The notes beneath the pieces were generated by a model that was not told the origin of the DNA, made no database searches, and saw only the letters and a program-made list of their open reading frames with translations. A stretch of 64,000 nucleotides of DNA from positions 1 through 64,000 of the forward strand of contig CAKQCB010000008.1 in NCBI GenBank assembly GCA_934216615.1, read 5' to 3'. The stretch is from an uncultured Anaerolineae bacterium. Lineage in GTDB: Bacteria; Chloroflexota; Anaerolineae; Aggregatilineales; Phototrophicaceae. Below are positions 43,615 through 53,088 of the stretch, piece by piece (position 1 is the stretch's first letter; every line of letters starts with the position of its first letter). A program made the position numbers and the translations under genes.

Positions 43615-44046
43615 ATGAACACTTGTCGTGATGTGATGTCCCCAAACCCCGTCTGTTGTTTAGCCAGTGATAACGCGGAACAAGCCGCCCAAATTATGAA
43701 AAGTGAAAATGTCGGCTCGATTCCAGTTGTGGAAAGTGCGCACTCTCAGCGGTTGGTTGGGATTGTGACCGACCGTGATTTAGCGCTCAATGTGGTTGCC
43801 AATGGCCGTCGCGGAGGAGAAATCCCTGTGCGCGATGTGATGACCACCCAAGTGTATACCTGCAACGAACATGACCCGCTGGAAGCCGCCTTTAATGTGA
43901 TGGCGTCGCATCAAGTGCGTAGAATTCCGGTGGTGGATAACGCGGAAAATGTGGTGGGCATCATCGCCCAAGCTGACCTTGCAATACGTACTGATTCGCC
44001 AAATCGTACTGCGCAAATGGTCGAGGAGATTTCTCGCCCAACGTAG
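43615..44046 (+). CDS. Two-CBS-domain protein
   Basis: A 143-residue protein from the ATG at 43615 (AAGGAG, 9-base spacing). Two CBS domains in sequence: VMSPNPVCCLASDNAEQAA...VGIVTDRDLAL and VMTTQVYTCNEHDPLEAAF...VVGIIAQADLAI. CBS pairs (Bateman modules) bind adenine nucleotides and act as energy sensors for attached or partner proteins. Here it is stand-alone, downstream of chaB. Ends before a strong terminator. Confidence 0.9.
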   Translation: MNTCRDVMSPNPVCCLASDNAEQAAQIMKSENVGSIPVVESAHSQRLVGIVTDRDLALNVVANGRRGGEIPVRDVMTTQVYTCNEHDPLEAAFNVMASHQVRRIPVVDNAENVVGIIAQADLAIRTDSPNRTAQMVEEISRPT

Positions 44047-44064
44047 TCGAAACTGATTCACATG

Positions 44065-44094
44065 AAAATGCCCTCGTGATTAGAGGGCATTTTT
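44065..44094. terminator. Intrinsic terminator between convergent genes
   Basis: An 11-bp stem (44065-44075 with 44083-44093), 7-base loop, A4 on the left and T5 on the right, at the convergence of the CBS-protein and GNAT genes. Confidence 0.92.
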
Positions 44095-44126
44095 GATGTT
44101 TAGCGGTGATTCTTCAGGGCGCGGGG

Positions 44127-44705
44127 TTAGTTTTTCATCCGCTCGTCAAATTCTTCACGGGTCATCCCAAACAACACATCATCAAAGTATTCGCCATTGG
44201 TGAAACAGCTACGGCGGATTCTGCCTTCGGTGACGAACCCCAGTTTTTCATGCAGACGGATCGAAGCGGTGTTGTGACTTAAACAGCCCGAATTACATTT
44301 TTGATAGCGTTGTTCCCAAAATCCATATTTGAGCAGGATACGCGCCGCATCCACCGCATAGCCTTGACCACGATAGAGGCGATAGACCGCCACGCCAAAG
44401 CCAAAGGTGCCATTTTTTTGATCACGGCTGTGTAAGGTGATCCAGCCTACGGTTTCGCTGGCTAAATTTTCCATCGCAAAGCGGATCATCACGCCATCAT
44501 CTTTGAGACCGGCGACCCGTTCCAACCATGCGGTCTGTAATTCGAGCGAGGTGGGCAAGACAATGCCATCTTCGTGTAGCGCGAGGGTTGGACTATCTAA
44601 AGAAGCGCGAAAACGGAGTTCAGCATCTTCTACACGCCAAGGACGTAGGCGGGTTTTTTCACCCTGCCAGAAGTAATGAGAATAGTCTGGTGTGTGTGTC
44701 GTCAT
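44127..44705 (-). CDS. GNAT-family N-acetyltransferase (RimJ/RimL-like)
   Basis: A 192-residue acetyltransferase. N-terminal LRPWRVEDAELRF (about 19-31) and the acetyl-CoA loop YRGQGYAVDAARIL (about 117-130) are the RimJ/RimL-type pattern, followed by VTEGRIRRSCFTNGEYFDDVLFGM. The family transfers acetyl from CoA to N-terminal amines or small molecules. It has GGAAGG upstream of the ATG. Acceptor unknown. It diverges from rpsB. Confidence 0.85.
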   Translation of the reverse strand: MTTHTPDYSHYFWQGEKTRLRPWRVEDAELRFRASLDSPTLALHEDGIVLPTSLELQTAWLERVAGLKDDGVMIRFAMENLASETVGWITLHSRDQKNGTFGFGVAVYRLYRGQGYAVDAARILLKYGFWEQRYQKCNSGCLSHNTASIRLHEKLGFVTEGRIRRSCFTNGEYFDDVLFGMTREEFDERMKN

Positions 44706-44754
44706 GGGTGATCGCCTTCCTTAATAATCATGAAAACAAACAAAACAATTTCTC

Positions 44755-44784
44755 TTGAAACCGTCTTTGACCTGATGATATAAT
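44755..44784 (+). promoter_or_regulatory. Promoter of rpsB-tsf
   Basis: TTGAAA at 44755-44760 and a perfect TATAAT at 44779-44784, with an 18-base spacer. The transcript start is expected near 44791, giving a leader of about 166 bases before rpsB. Confidence 0.8.
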
Positions 44785-44859
44785 AGTTTCCGCGTCTTAT
44801 TGAGATCGCTTTTTTTATGTCTAGTGACTGAAATAGACGCAAATATCACACGTCGGGAC

Positions 44860-44937
44860 TGAGTGTTGAGTGTGGAGCTACCCAAGTAGGGCGCTCAAAC
44901 TTCATTCAGGATGAACGATGTGATCGTTTAACACTCA
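44860..44937 (+). promoter_or_regulatory. Structured rpsB leader (possible S2 autoregulatory site)
   Basis: TGAGTGTT at 44860-44867 pairs with AACACTCA at 44930-44937, enclosing smaller inverted repeats: GAGC 44875-44878 with GCTC 44893-44896, TTCAT 44901-44905 with ATGAA 44911-44915, and AACGAT 44914-44919 with ATCGTT 44923-44928 (the last two overlap by 2 bases). The ribosome binding site (AGGAGC, 44945-44950) follows within 8 bases. Ribosomal protein leaders that bind S2 occur in bacteria; this is inferred from layout. Confidence 0.55.
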
Positions 44938-44956
44938 CCATTTTAGGAGCTATATT

Positions 44957-45796
44957 ATGCCATCCAATGTTTCCATGAAGTCCCTTCTGGAAACGGGTGT
45001 TCACTTCGGTCACCGTAAGACCAAGTGGAACCCGAAGATGAAACCGTTTATCTTCACTGAACGTAACGGTATTCATATCATCGACCTTGAACAAACCCTC
45101 GCAAACCTGAACACTTATTACGATCTCGTGCGTGACATCACCTCTAAAGGTGGTAACGTGCTGTTTGTCGGAACCAAGCGTCAGGCGCAAGAAGCGATTG
45201 CCCGTGAAGCCAGCCGTGCAAACCAACCTTATATCAACACCCGTTGGTTAGGCGGTACGCTCACTAACTGGGTGACCATCCGCAAACGGATTGATACCCT
45301 CAAGACGTTGGAAAAACGTCGTGATAGTGGCGATTTCGAGTTGCTGACCAAGAAAGAAGTACTCATCCTTAACCGTAAGATGGACAAACTGCAATTGCGT
45401 TTGGGTGGTATTCGCGCTATGCGTCGCTTACCTGAATTGATTATTGTGGTCGATACCCGCCGTGAAGTGACTGCAATTAAAGAAGCAAATACCCTCAGCA
45501 TCCCTGTATTGGCTTTGGCAGATACCAATAGCGATCCTGATGTGATCGACTATATCATTCCCGGCAACGATGACGCTGTCCGCGCAATCAAATTGATCCT
45601 TGCTGCATTGGCTGATGCGGCGATTGAAGGTCAAGCGATGCGCAAACAAGACGATTATGCTGAAGAAGATTCTGCCGACCGCGCTGACTTGGATAAATTC
45701 GGCGATGAAGACGACGATGAATCTTTCTTGGGTGCCGCAACCATAGCAAATATCCGCAAACAAAAACTGTTTGAAGACGATCAAGAGGACGAGTAA
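44957..45796 (+). CDS. rpsB: 30S ribosomal protein S2
   Basis: A 279-residue S2. The N-terminus MPSNVSMKSLLETGVHFGHRKTKWNPKMKPFIFTE-like region and NTRWLGGTLTNW, FVGTKRQAQEA and ALADTNSDPDVIDYIIPGNDDA-type segments are diagnostic. The C-terminal tail (about 230-279) is acidic and longer than in E. coli. AGGAGC precedes the ATG. Followed by tsf on the same strand with a 4-base gap, the usual order in bacteria. It sits on the 30S head and bridges S1 in many species. Confidence 0.97.
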   Translation: MPSNVSMKSLLETGVHFGHRKTKWNPKMKPFIFTERNGIHIIDLEQTLANLNTYYDLVRDITSKGGNVLFVGTKRQAQEAIAREASRANQPYINTRWLGGTLTNWVTIRKRIDTLKTLEKRRDSGDFELLTKKEVLILNRKMDKLQLRLGGIRAMRRLPELIIVVDTRREVTAIKEANTLSIPVLALADTNSDPDVIDYIIPGNDDAVRAIKLILAALADAAIEGQAMRKQDDYAEEDSADRADLDKFGDEDDDESFLGAATIANIRKQKLFEDDQEDE

Positions 45797-45800
45797 ACGT

Positions 45801-46433
45801 ATGGCTATCACTGCCCAGATGGTAAAGGACTTACGCGAAGCAACAGGCGCGGGTCCGCTCGATTGTAAGAAGGCGTTAGAAGCGACCGATGGCGATGTTC
45901 AAAAGGCCATCGACTTCCTGCGTGAAAAAGGGTTAGCCAAAGCCGCCAAGAAATTAGGCGCAGGCCGTACCATGAATGAAGGGTTGATTGAAACCTACTT
46001 ACACTTCAACCGCCGTTTAGGGGTGTTGGTGGAAGTGAACTGTGAAACAGACTTCGTTGCAAACACCGACGCTTTCCGTAGCTTCTGCAAAGAAGTTGCG
46101 TTACACATTGCCAACTTAAAACCAGAATATGTACGCCGTGAACAAGTGCCTGCCAGCGTTGTTGAAAAAGAACGTGGTTTGCAAGAACGCCGTGCGTTAG
46201 AATCTGGCAAGCCACAAAATGTCATCGAAAAGATTGTCGATGGACAAATGAACAAGTTCTTTGAAGATATTGTTCTGATGGAACAACCTACATTGAAAGA
46301 TGATAGCAAAACCATCAGCCAATATTTATCTGAAACTGTGGCTGAAGTCGGTGAAAGCATCGAAATTCGTCGTTTTGCCGTGTTCGCACTCGGCGATAAC
46401 GCTACGGATGCAGAAGAAGAAACTGCGGAATAA
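45801..46433 (+). CDS. tsf: Elongation factor Ts
   Basis: A 210-residue EF-Ts using the ATG at 45801; a frame from 45771 is open but overlaps S2 and is not conserved. It begins ITAQMVKDLREATGAGPLDCKKALEATDGD, with the Asp-Cys-Lys-Lys motif, and then the VEVNCETDFVA core. It releases GDP from EF-Tu. About 210 residues is the shorter bacterial form, with one core and C-terminal module reduced. Directly after rpsB. Ends before a strong terminator that separates it from pyrH. Confidence 0.96.
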   Translation: MAITAQMVKDLREATGAGPLDCKKALEATDGDVQKAIDFLREKGLAKAAKKLGAGRTMNEGLIETYLHFNRRLGVLVEVNCETDFVANTDAFRSFCKEVALHIANLKPEYVRREQVPASVVEKERGLQERRALESGKPQNVIEKIVDGQMNKFFEDIVLMEQPTLKDDSKTISQYLSETVAEVGESIEIRRFAVFALGDNATDAEEETAE

Positions 46434-46543
46434 TTCCGCAATAGGGATACAGTGAAAAGATTATCCTCAAGAAAACCCGACCTGAAAACGCATTTGAGTT
46501 TGTGTAAGGTATTGGTTTTTTGGGAATGTATCCAAAACAAAGT

Positions 46544-47343
<800 letters not shown>

Positions 47344-47516
47344 ATTTTTCTACGGGTATCACCTCAATACTGAACGGGCGGGGATTCCTCCGCCCGAAGT
47401 CTTTTCTATTCCCTCTATAGTCTTCGCGCAGTGGCATAAAAAATAATCTGTTGCTTAACTACATCTGTATAATACACTTTGTAATATCATTCAGCATGTC
47501 TTAGTGAGGAGAGTCT

Positions 47517-48281
47517 ATGAACAAGTCGGTTCAGCGTGGGATGATAGCCGTTTTAGGGTTTTCTCTGATGTTTTCTGTAGGCGTGGCTTCTGCACAAGAA
47601 GAAGGTTTACATACCCTCACGTTTGATCATCACCGCTTAGAATTTTCGGAAACGCTGGCGAACCAAATTCGAGTAACATTTTTAAACGAACTGATTGAAG
47701 ATGAAGCGGGTGTGTCGTATCCCCCACACATCCGCGTGAGTTTTGAGCAAGCCCTTCTTGGGACGGTCGATATTTGGTACGCGGGGAATATCAATTTCTA
47801 TCGCACAGAAAATTTTGTCGATCATCCTTTTGAGGCGCAGTTAGAACAGTTGGAATCACTGCTCGCCGAACAACCTGACCTCACCACCGAAGAAACCCTG
47901 CCGACCTTTCACCCGTTCATGGATGCGGCGAGCATCAGCTTGTCCACGTTCACTTTTTTTACGCGGGCCGACTATTTTGAAACCGATTCGTATCACGGCA
48001 TCACGTTTACCAACGGACGCATGTACAACACCAATGCCAATATGATCTTGTCGCGCTACAGCTTTTTAGCCCTGAGCGCGGACGGTGAGTGGGTGATGTC
48101 CGGTCAGTTTACGCAGGACGAAGTGCAACTGCCCGCAGGAATTGAGTTGATTGAAGATGAGGCCGCGTATGGCGTAGCGGTGCGCGAAGCCTTTAATGCG
48201 CTTCCTTCAGATGCGCTTTCCCCCGCGACGGAAGTGATCGAACAGCTTTTAACGAGCGTGACTTATCTAGGCGACGAATAA
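47517..48281 (+). CDS. Hypothetical secreted protein
   Basis: A 254-residue exported protein with a signal peptide (about 1-26, ending ASA). The mature part is acidic and mixed alpha/beta, with HRLEFSETLANQIRVTFLNEL near its start and a FFTRADYFETDSYHGITFTNGR segment (about 151-171). No conserved catalytic motif or known repeat is seen. Probably specific to this lineage. GAGGAGAG precedes the ATG, and it ends at a clear terminator. Confidence 0.6.
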   Translation: MNKSVQRGMIAVLGFSLMFSVGVASAQEEGLHTLTFDHHRLEFSETLANQIRVTFLNELIEDEAGVSYPPHIRVSFEQALLGTVDIWYAGNINFYRTENFVDHPFEAQLEQLESLLAEQPDLTTEETLPTFHPFMDAASISLSTFTFFTRADYFETDSYHGITFTNGRMYNTNANMILSRYSFLALSADGEWVMSGQFTQDEVQLPAGIELIEDEAAYGVAVREAFNALPSDALSPATEVIEQLLTSVTYLGDE

Positions 48282-48303
48282 TTGCTTAAAGCCTCGACGT
48301 TTT

Positions 48304-48338
48304 AAACAGATCATCTCACACGAGATGATCTGTTTTTG
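48304..48338 (+). terminator. Intrinsic terminator after the secreted protein gene
   Basis: A perfect 14-bp stem (48304-48317 with 48322-48335) with a 4-base ACAC loop and T5 following. An A3 on the left also allows function for the convergent HhH gene. Confidence 0.93.
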
Positions 48339-48360
48339 TTCAGCGATAGAATCCCCGTAG

Positions 48361-48609
48361 TCATTCACGTTGAGGACGTTCGCGCTCAGACCTTTTAGGT
48401 TTCGTGGGCGCGAATTGTAGACCTTTTTCTTGCATCGCGGCTTTGAGGATGCGCATCCCTTTCGGCCCCATCCCGTGTAAGTTGGCAATTTCTTTTTCAG
48501 TCGCTTGGGTGAGCGATTCTAAAGAGGTGTAGCCGGCGTGTGTCAGCGCGTTGATGGCAGGGTTCGAGATTTTAGGAAAGTTGTGGGACTGGCTATCATG
48601 ATCCGACAT
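48361..48609 (-). CDS. Small helix-hairpin-helix (HhH) nucleic-acid-binding protein
   Basis: An 82-residue protein from the ATG at 48609 (GGGGG 8 bases upstream). The core ALTHAGYTSLESLTQATEKEIANLHGMGPKGMRILKAA is an HhH fold resembling the RNA polymerase alpha C-terminal domain, with the GMGPKG hairpin. A basic tail (PKRSERERPQRE) follows. It probably binds DNA. It is single, not fused to polymerase alpha. Confidence 0.8.
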   Translation of the reverse strand: MSDHDSQSHNFPKISNPAINALTHAGYTSLESLTQATEKEIANLHGMGPKGMRILKAAMQEKGLQFAPTKPKRSERERPQRE

Positions 48610-48712
48610 GAGAAAACCCCCTTTTCTTGCTCTATAGAACATATATTTCATTATAGGTCATTTTTGATGCCCGATTTGAGGTTCTTGCTGGGCGGTGTCA
48701 AAAGTGGAGTTC

Positions 48713-48770
48713 ATAAAAAATCTTCTCTCTGAGAAAAGACACAAGCTTTACTAGAGAGAAGATTTTTTAT
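48713..48770 (-). terminator. Long hairpin terminator after the lipoprotein gene
   Basis: A perfect 18-bp inverted repeat (48713-48730 with 48753-48770) with a 22-base loop and an A/T-rich outer stem that supplies a T-run on the reverse strand. It lies 33 bases past the stop of the 48803-50377 gene. Confidence 0.9.
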
Positions 48771-48802
48771 TGAGTTGGATTCACGGATGCGCTTGTCTGC
48801 GT

Positions 48803-50377
48803 TTAATCCGATTGTGATGCCCACAACAGAGGGACTGCAAAGCGTAGATTGCTCACTTCACCGTCGATCACATCCGCGCCTGTAAAGAGGATGCTTTGCG
48901 CCCCTGTCGCAAGGTCGATTTGGACAAGATCAGTATAGCGAGGTTGGCGCGGTTCAGCGGGGGTGATCCACTGCGGGACGGCAGCTATTTGCCCCGAACG
49001 GTTCACCACGAAACCACGTCCAAAATTCCCGCGTTGAATCCGCTGTTGGCTTTCGGTGTCGAGGTTCAAAGACAGCAAAGAATTATCATCGCCATTTTCC
49101 CCGCCGATGATGAAAAAGATCGTGTTATTTTCCACCGACAGAGTTAGGTTGGAGACCACATCACCGCGCGCGCCCGCGCTCACACGGATCGGCGGAACGG
49201 CAGGTGTGAGCAAGTCATAGGCGATGAGCGTGTTCTCATGGTTGGGGGTGGTCTCAACGGCGAAAAGCCAATTTCCGTCGCCCGAAAATAACGGCGTAAT
49301 GTTCGAGCCACCGCTGTAGTTTTCAAAGACCAGCGAGTTTTCGATCAGCGGTTGGGTGGATGCGTCGGCCAGGTTGAGCTGGCGTAGGTGAACGGTGTAG
49401 GCATTGATGCCGTCGGGCGCGGTGTAGAACACCAGCGGGTTTGCGTCTGTTGCAAAGACACGATTCGTGCGGGCGAAGGCGACATAAGCCCCAACTTGGT
49501 TCTCATTGGCGATCAGCGTGGCCGTCCCGTTATTTTGGACGGCGTAGATCAGCCGATTGGTGGCGGTTGTCCCTGCACAGCGCTGCCCCAAAATGACAAC
49601 GGCTTGCTCAGCATCGAGTTGGATCACTGACGCGCTGACAAAACGGCAGTTATTCGCTAAGGGGGTTAAGGTGCTCATTTCGCGTGTGGTGGTGCCATCC
49701 CAGCGGATGATCGCGGCTTCGTCAATTTGGTTCTGCGCGTTGGCGTAAAAACTGACATACGTGATCTGATCGCCATGCACATCGAAGGCAACCGCGCGGT
49801 CTGCCGCCAAAAGGGGGGTAGATGGATCGCTGAGCGCGATCACATTCAACGTCCCCATCGCAAACTCGTTTCGTGTCGCTTCATCGGGGTATTTGATGTA
49901 GGCGATCTGGTCTGCAGTTGCCAGCGGTTGCAGGGCGGTGTTATCCAAGCAGGTGAGATAGCTCACCGTGTCCACCTGTGTGGGCGCACTGCCATCATGG
50001 GGGACAGAGAGCAGTTGACCCCTATCTGAGCCAGCATAGATCAAGCTGGCATTGTTGACTGTGAAATTCCCACACAGCGCAACTTGGGTCGTAGACGCGC
50101 TTAATTCGTAAAGGGGCGCGGTTTGCCCGTCGGGTTGGAGCCAACTTAAACGATGAGCCGAAGCGCGTGCAGGTTGGTTTTGGGAGGTTCCAACGCCTTC
50201 CCAAATCAACAGGGATTCTGTCCGCGTTGCTGTGGTTGTCGTTTCTTCTGTCCCCACGGGGATCGGGGTGACGGTGGGCGGAAGACTTTGCTCTGAACAG
50301 GCGACAAGAAAGCAACCCAAAGCGCTCAATAAGACGATTCGGAACTTGGTATTTTGGAGATGACCTATCAACGACAT
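48803..50377 (-). CDS. Beta-propeller lipoprotein
   Basis: A 524-residue lipoprotein (lipobox LVAC, Cys27), with a Pro/Thr-rich linker and then about 430 residues of repeated beta strands in TolB-like order (AFDVHGDQITYVSFY, RTNRVFATDANPLVFY, LFSGDGNWLFAVE, GFVVNRSGQIAAVP). No enzyme motif is visible. Probably an anchored surface propeller, distantly like the 8174 and 9612 genes but longer. AAAGGG precedes the ATG. Ends at a long hairpin terminator. Function unknown. Confidence 0.72.
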   Translation of the reverse strand: MSLIGHLQNTKFRIVLLSALGCFLVACSEQSLPPTVTPIPVGTEETTTTATRTESLLIWEGVGTSQNQPARASAHRLSWLQPDGQTAPLYELSASTTQVALCGNFTVNNASLIYAGSDRGQLLSVPHDGSAPTQVDTVSYLTCLDNTALQPLATADQIAYIKYPDEATRNEFAMGTLNVIALSDPSTPLLAADRAVAFDVHGDQITYVSFYANAQNQIDEAAIIRWDGTTTREMSTLTPLANNCRFVSASVIQLDAEQAVVILGQRCAGTTATNRLIYAVQNNGTATLIANENQVGAYVAFARTNRVFATDANPLVFYTAPDGINAYTVHLRQLNLADASTQPLIENSLVFENYSGGSNITPLFSGDGNWLFAVETTPNHENTLIAYDLLTPAVPPIRVSAGARGDVVSNLTLSVENNTIFFIIGGENGDDNSLLSLNLDTESQQRIQRGNFGRGFVVNRSGQIAAVPQWITPAEPRQPRYTDLVQIDLATGAQSILFTGADVIDGEVSNLRFAVPLLWASQSD

Positions 50378-50517
50378 AATGCCCTTTAATGAACTATGGA
50401 TGCTGACGACTATCCATTTAATATAAACAATTCACGAGATCAATGATAGTTATTCCCTACCGATTCATCTCGTGAAGTTTTTGTCGTTGGATTGTATAAC
50501 AGGATTGATGCGTGATG

Positions 50518-50901
50518 CTATGATCTGGACTGGAGCACGTTATCTAACGCGGCAGAAAAAATCGCCGTGTTGAGGGGTTTTGGAAAATAAGCATCAAACC
50601 CTTGATCTAAACACTTCACACGTAGTTCTGGGGTGTGATAGGCGGTCACCGCGATGAGGGGCAAGTGTGCGAATTCGGGCGTTTTGCGTACTGCTTGCGA
50701 AAATTGGAAACCATCCATTTCGGGCAGGGCCAAGTCAACCACAGCCGCTTTAAAACGGGTAACATCCCTTTGTAACTCATCCAATGCGGCGAATGCATCG
50801 TAGACCACGATACATTTTGACCCCATCGACTCGAGTAATAATTGGACGACTTCTGCGCCGTCTGGATCATCGTCAATGACTAAAAAAAGATCGTTAGCCA
50901 T
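50518..50901 (-). CDS. Single-domain response regulator
   Basis: A 127-residue receiver: acidic trio IDDD (9-12), phosphoacceptor Asp56 (VVDLALPEMDG), Thr in AVTAYH and Lys in FPKPLN. No output domain. Its start overlaps the upstream receiver gene by 8 bases, so the two are coupled. Last gene of the four-gene H-NOX signalling operon. It may carry the phosphate from the kinase or the first receiver. Confidence 0.9.
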   Translation of the reverse strand: MANDLFLVIDDDPDGAEVVQLLLESMGSKCIVVYDAFAALDELQRDVTRFKAAVVDLALPEMDGFQFSQAVRKTPEFAHLPLIAVTAYHTPELRVKCLDQGFDAYFPKPLNTAIFSAALDNVLQSRS

Positions 50902-51349
50902 GTGCTTCTAACCTTTCCAATTCAGGGCGGAGCGTATTTGAAAATTCTTGAACATTGACCAACAACCGTAACAGTTGGGTCATGAACTTATAAGGGTCGA
51001 GCGGTTTGGTCAAATAGTTGAAGAAACCAGCTTGGATGGCGCGGTCGCGGTCACCCTTCATCGCGTGGGCGGTCAGCGCGATGCAGGGGATTTCCGCTAA
51101 GGCGCGGTCCCCGTTGATCTGTTGGATCAGCCACCAGCCATCACGTTCTGGCATCGACAAGTCAGAGATGATGAAGTTGGGGCGGACTTCACGAATTCGC
51201 GCTAAACCTTCTTTCCCATTACTTGCGGTATGGACTTCGGCACCCGACATTTCGAGAAGCAGTGAAGCGATATTCAAGCTGTCTTCTTCATCATCAATGA
51301 TGACGACCTTCCATCCCGTTAGGAATAAGGTGCTTTTTGCTTTTGCCAT
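50894..51349 (-). CDS. Single-domain response regulator
   Basis: A 151-residue receiver with IDDEED (18-23), phosphoacceptor Asp63 (ISDLSMPERDGW), Thr in ALTAHAMKGD and Lys in LTKPLDPY. A C-terminal extension of about 20 residues forms a short helix. GAGG is 7 bases before the ATG. Third gene of the H-NOX operon, 33 bases after the kinase. No DNA-binding domain. Confidence 0.9.
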   Translation of the reverse strand: MAKAKSTLFLTGWKVVIIDDEEDSLNIASLLLEMSGAEVHTASNGKEGLARIREVRPNFIISDLSMPERDGWWLIQQINGDRALAEIPCIALTAHAMKGDRDRAIQAGFFNYLTKPLDPYKFMTQLLRLLVNVQEFSNTLRPELERLEAHG

Positions 51350-51382
51350 AGAAAAACCTCGGTGTTTCTAGAGTAGGTACAA

Positions 51383-52495
51383 TTATGGAGCTATGTCGGC
51401 TTCGGTGGAAACCTTCTCGGTCGTAAATGGCAATGTCACTGAGAATATGCTGCCTTCATTTAACTTGCTTTGAACACGTACTTGCCCACCCATCAGGATG
51501 CACAATTTTTGTACGATGGACAACCCTAAACCTGCCCCTCCATATTTACGGCTCGACGTCCCATCCACTTGACGGAATTCTTCAAAGATCAGGTGCTGCC
51601 AAGATTCTGGAATCCCTGAACCGGTGTCCGAAACATTGATGACCATTTCTTGGGCATTGTTGGGGTTGGACTTCACTTCTAAGGTGATCAAACCCATGTC
51701 CGTGAACTTATAGGCGTTGTTCAATAAGTTGGTGGTGATCTGGGTCAGACGGTCTGCGTCATTGGTGATTTCTTCGGGCAGGGTGCTGTCATACACCAAC
51801 TTGAATTGAAGCCCTTTTTCGTCCATGCGCGGTTTGAAGTCGTCATACCAGCCTTCGACCAGCGCTCTCAACTTGATCTTTTCGCTCACGATTTCGGTAC
51901 GTCCCGCGTTGATACGGGAAATATCCAAAATGTCGTTGATGAGGTTCAACAGCCGTTTCGCGTTTTCTTCGATGCGTTGCAAGAAGTGTTCCGCGTTGGG
52001 GGCGAGGTCTTTCATCAAGGCGATGCCGGAATATCCCAAAATTGCATTGAGCGGGGTGCGCAGTTCGTGGCTCATCGTCGCCATGAACTGATCTTTGAAC
52101 AAGAGCGCGTCTTGTAATTCACGGATGAGGCGTTCGAGTTCAACTTTTTCTTTCTTCTCAATACGATCTTGAATGGTGACTAACAAGAAGTTGATCATGA
52201 TGACCAGCTTCTGAATATTCACATCGTCCGAATCTGCCGAGACGATCACGTTATATTCCCCACTCAACGCCATTGCCAACTGGTCAGCGATCAAGTTGAC
52301 TTGGTAGGTGGAAGCATCTTTAGGTTCAAATTCGCGTTCTGTCGTCGAGATCATCCGCGTCATCTTCATTTGACGCGGGGTGAGAGTAGGTGCGCTGTTC
52401 AAGCTGGTAGAGGTATCGCCATTCACGGGCGCTGTGGTGACCTCTTTCTCTTCTGAAACTTCCGCCTGCGGTGGGGTGTTTAAGCGCTCAGTCAT
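51383..52495 (-). CDS. Soluble histidine kinase of the H-NOX operon
   Basis: A 370-residue kinase without membrane helices. The first 60 residues are Thr/Pro/Glu-rich and disordered; a short helical region (about 62-128) leads to the H-box ATMSHELRTPLNAI (His143), then NLLNNAYKFT (N-box), VSDTGSGIP, FEEFRQVD and YGGAGLGLSIV. No PAS, GAF or other sensor domain is present, so it likely takes its signal from the H-NOX protein encoded just upstream: the stop and start codons overlap as TAATG. This is the arrangement of HnoX-associated kinases in other bacteria. Confidence 0.9.
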   Translation of the reverse strand: MTERLNTPPQAEVSEEKEVTTAPVNGDTSTSLNSAPTLTPRQMKMTRMISTTEREFEPKDASTYQVNLIADQLAMALSGEYNVIVSADSDDVNIQKLVIMINFLLVTIQDRIEKKEKVELERLIRELQDALLFKDQFMATMSHELRTPLNAILGYSGIALMKDLAPNAEHFLQRIEENAKRLLNLINDILDISRINAGRTEIVSEKIKLRALVEGWYDDFKPRMDEKGLQFKLVYDSTLPEEITNDADRLTQITTNLLNNAYKFTDMGLITLEVKSNPNNAQEMVINVSDTGSGIPESWQHLIFEEFRQVDGTSSRKYGGAGLGLSIVQKLCILMGGQVRVQSKLNEGSIFSVTLPFTTEKVSTEADIAP

Positions 52496-53088
52496 TAGGC
52501 CATTTCCTCAAGGGTCACATCTTCTTCTGTGACAGGTTCAAAGGTCAGGTGAATTTCGCAAAGCTCATGCCCGTGTTTGAGGCATTTGTGTTCGGCAATC
52601 ACCACCTTTTCATCAAATTGTGTGCCTACCCATGTGGCTAACCCGCGATAGAAAGTACACATTTTGTTGGGTGAAAAATACTGCATGGTCAACGACCCAT
52701 CTTCATTGTCGATGATGGTGAATTTGTCGTTGATCTGTTTGCGTCGCGCAGGTTCGTCCACTGACAAGCCGATGGTCGAGTGGATACGCGGTTGGCGCAG
52801 AAGCATGTCCCGCGCGGAATTGATGCCGACTAAGAAGCCGGGGAATAAACGGCACAAATATTCGCCTGAAAAATAGGCAAATGTCCATTCAAGCGTGTCT
52901 GCATCCATTTCCAACTCGTCGGATGCAATTTTTAAGAGGGTTTGCCATTGATTGTCATCGTAATATGTGTTGATGCGATGGTTGCGCTCCACTGGAATTT
53001 GCGACATTTCTTTGATGCGTTCGCAGGTTGCATCGCCCCAGTTTTGGCGGATGAAGGCATAAAACGAATTGTGTATCACTCCAAGCAT
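52495..53088 (-). CDS. H-NOX-like heme gas sensor
   Basis: A 197-residue protein that aligns by eye with H-NOX domains along its length, notably PRIHSTIGL with candidate proximal His103 and MQYFSPNKMCTFYRGL aligned to the heme-propionate motif region. In that motif (Tyr-x-Ser-x-Arg) Tyr137 and Ser139 are kept, but the Arg position is Asn141 followed by Lys. The position corresponding to the distal Tyr of the oxygen-binding thermophile protein is Phe146, as in NO-selective members. First gene of an operon with a kinase and two receivers. Heme binding is inferred. Confidence 0.8.
   Translation of the reverse strand: MLGVIHNSFYAFIRQNWGDATCERIKEMSQIPVERNHRINTYYDDNQWQTLLKIASDELEMDADTLEWTFAYFSGEYLCRLFPGFLVGINSARDMLLRQPRIHSTIGLSVDEPARRKQINDKFTIIDNEDGSLTMQYFSPNKMCTFYRGLATWVGTQFDEKVVIAEHKCLKHGHELCEIHLTFEPVTEEDVTLEEMA

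Noticed and set aside
44767..44784. TTGACC immediately before TATAAT as the rpsB promoter -35
   Set aside because: Its spacing to the -10 is only about 6 bases. TTGAAA at 44755 has the correct 18-base spacing.
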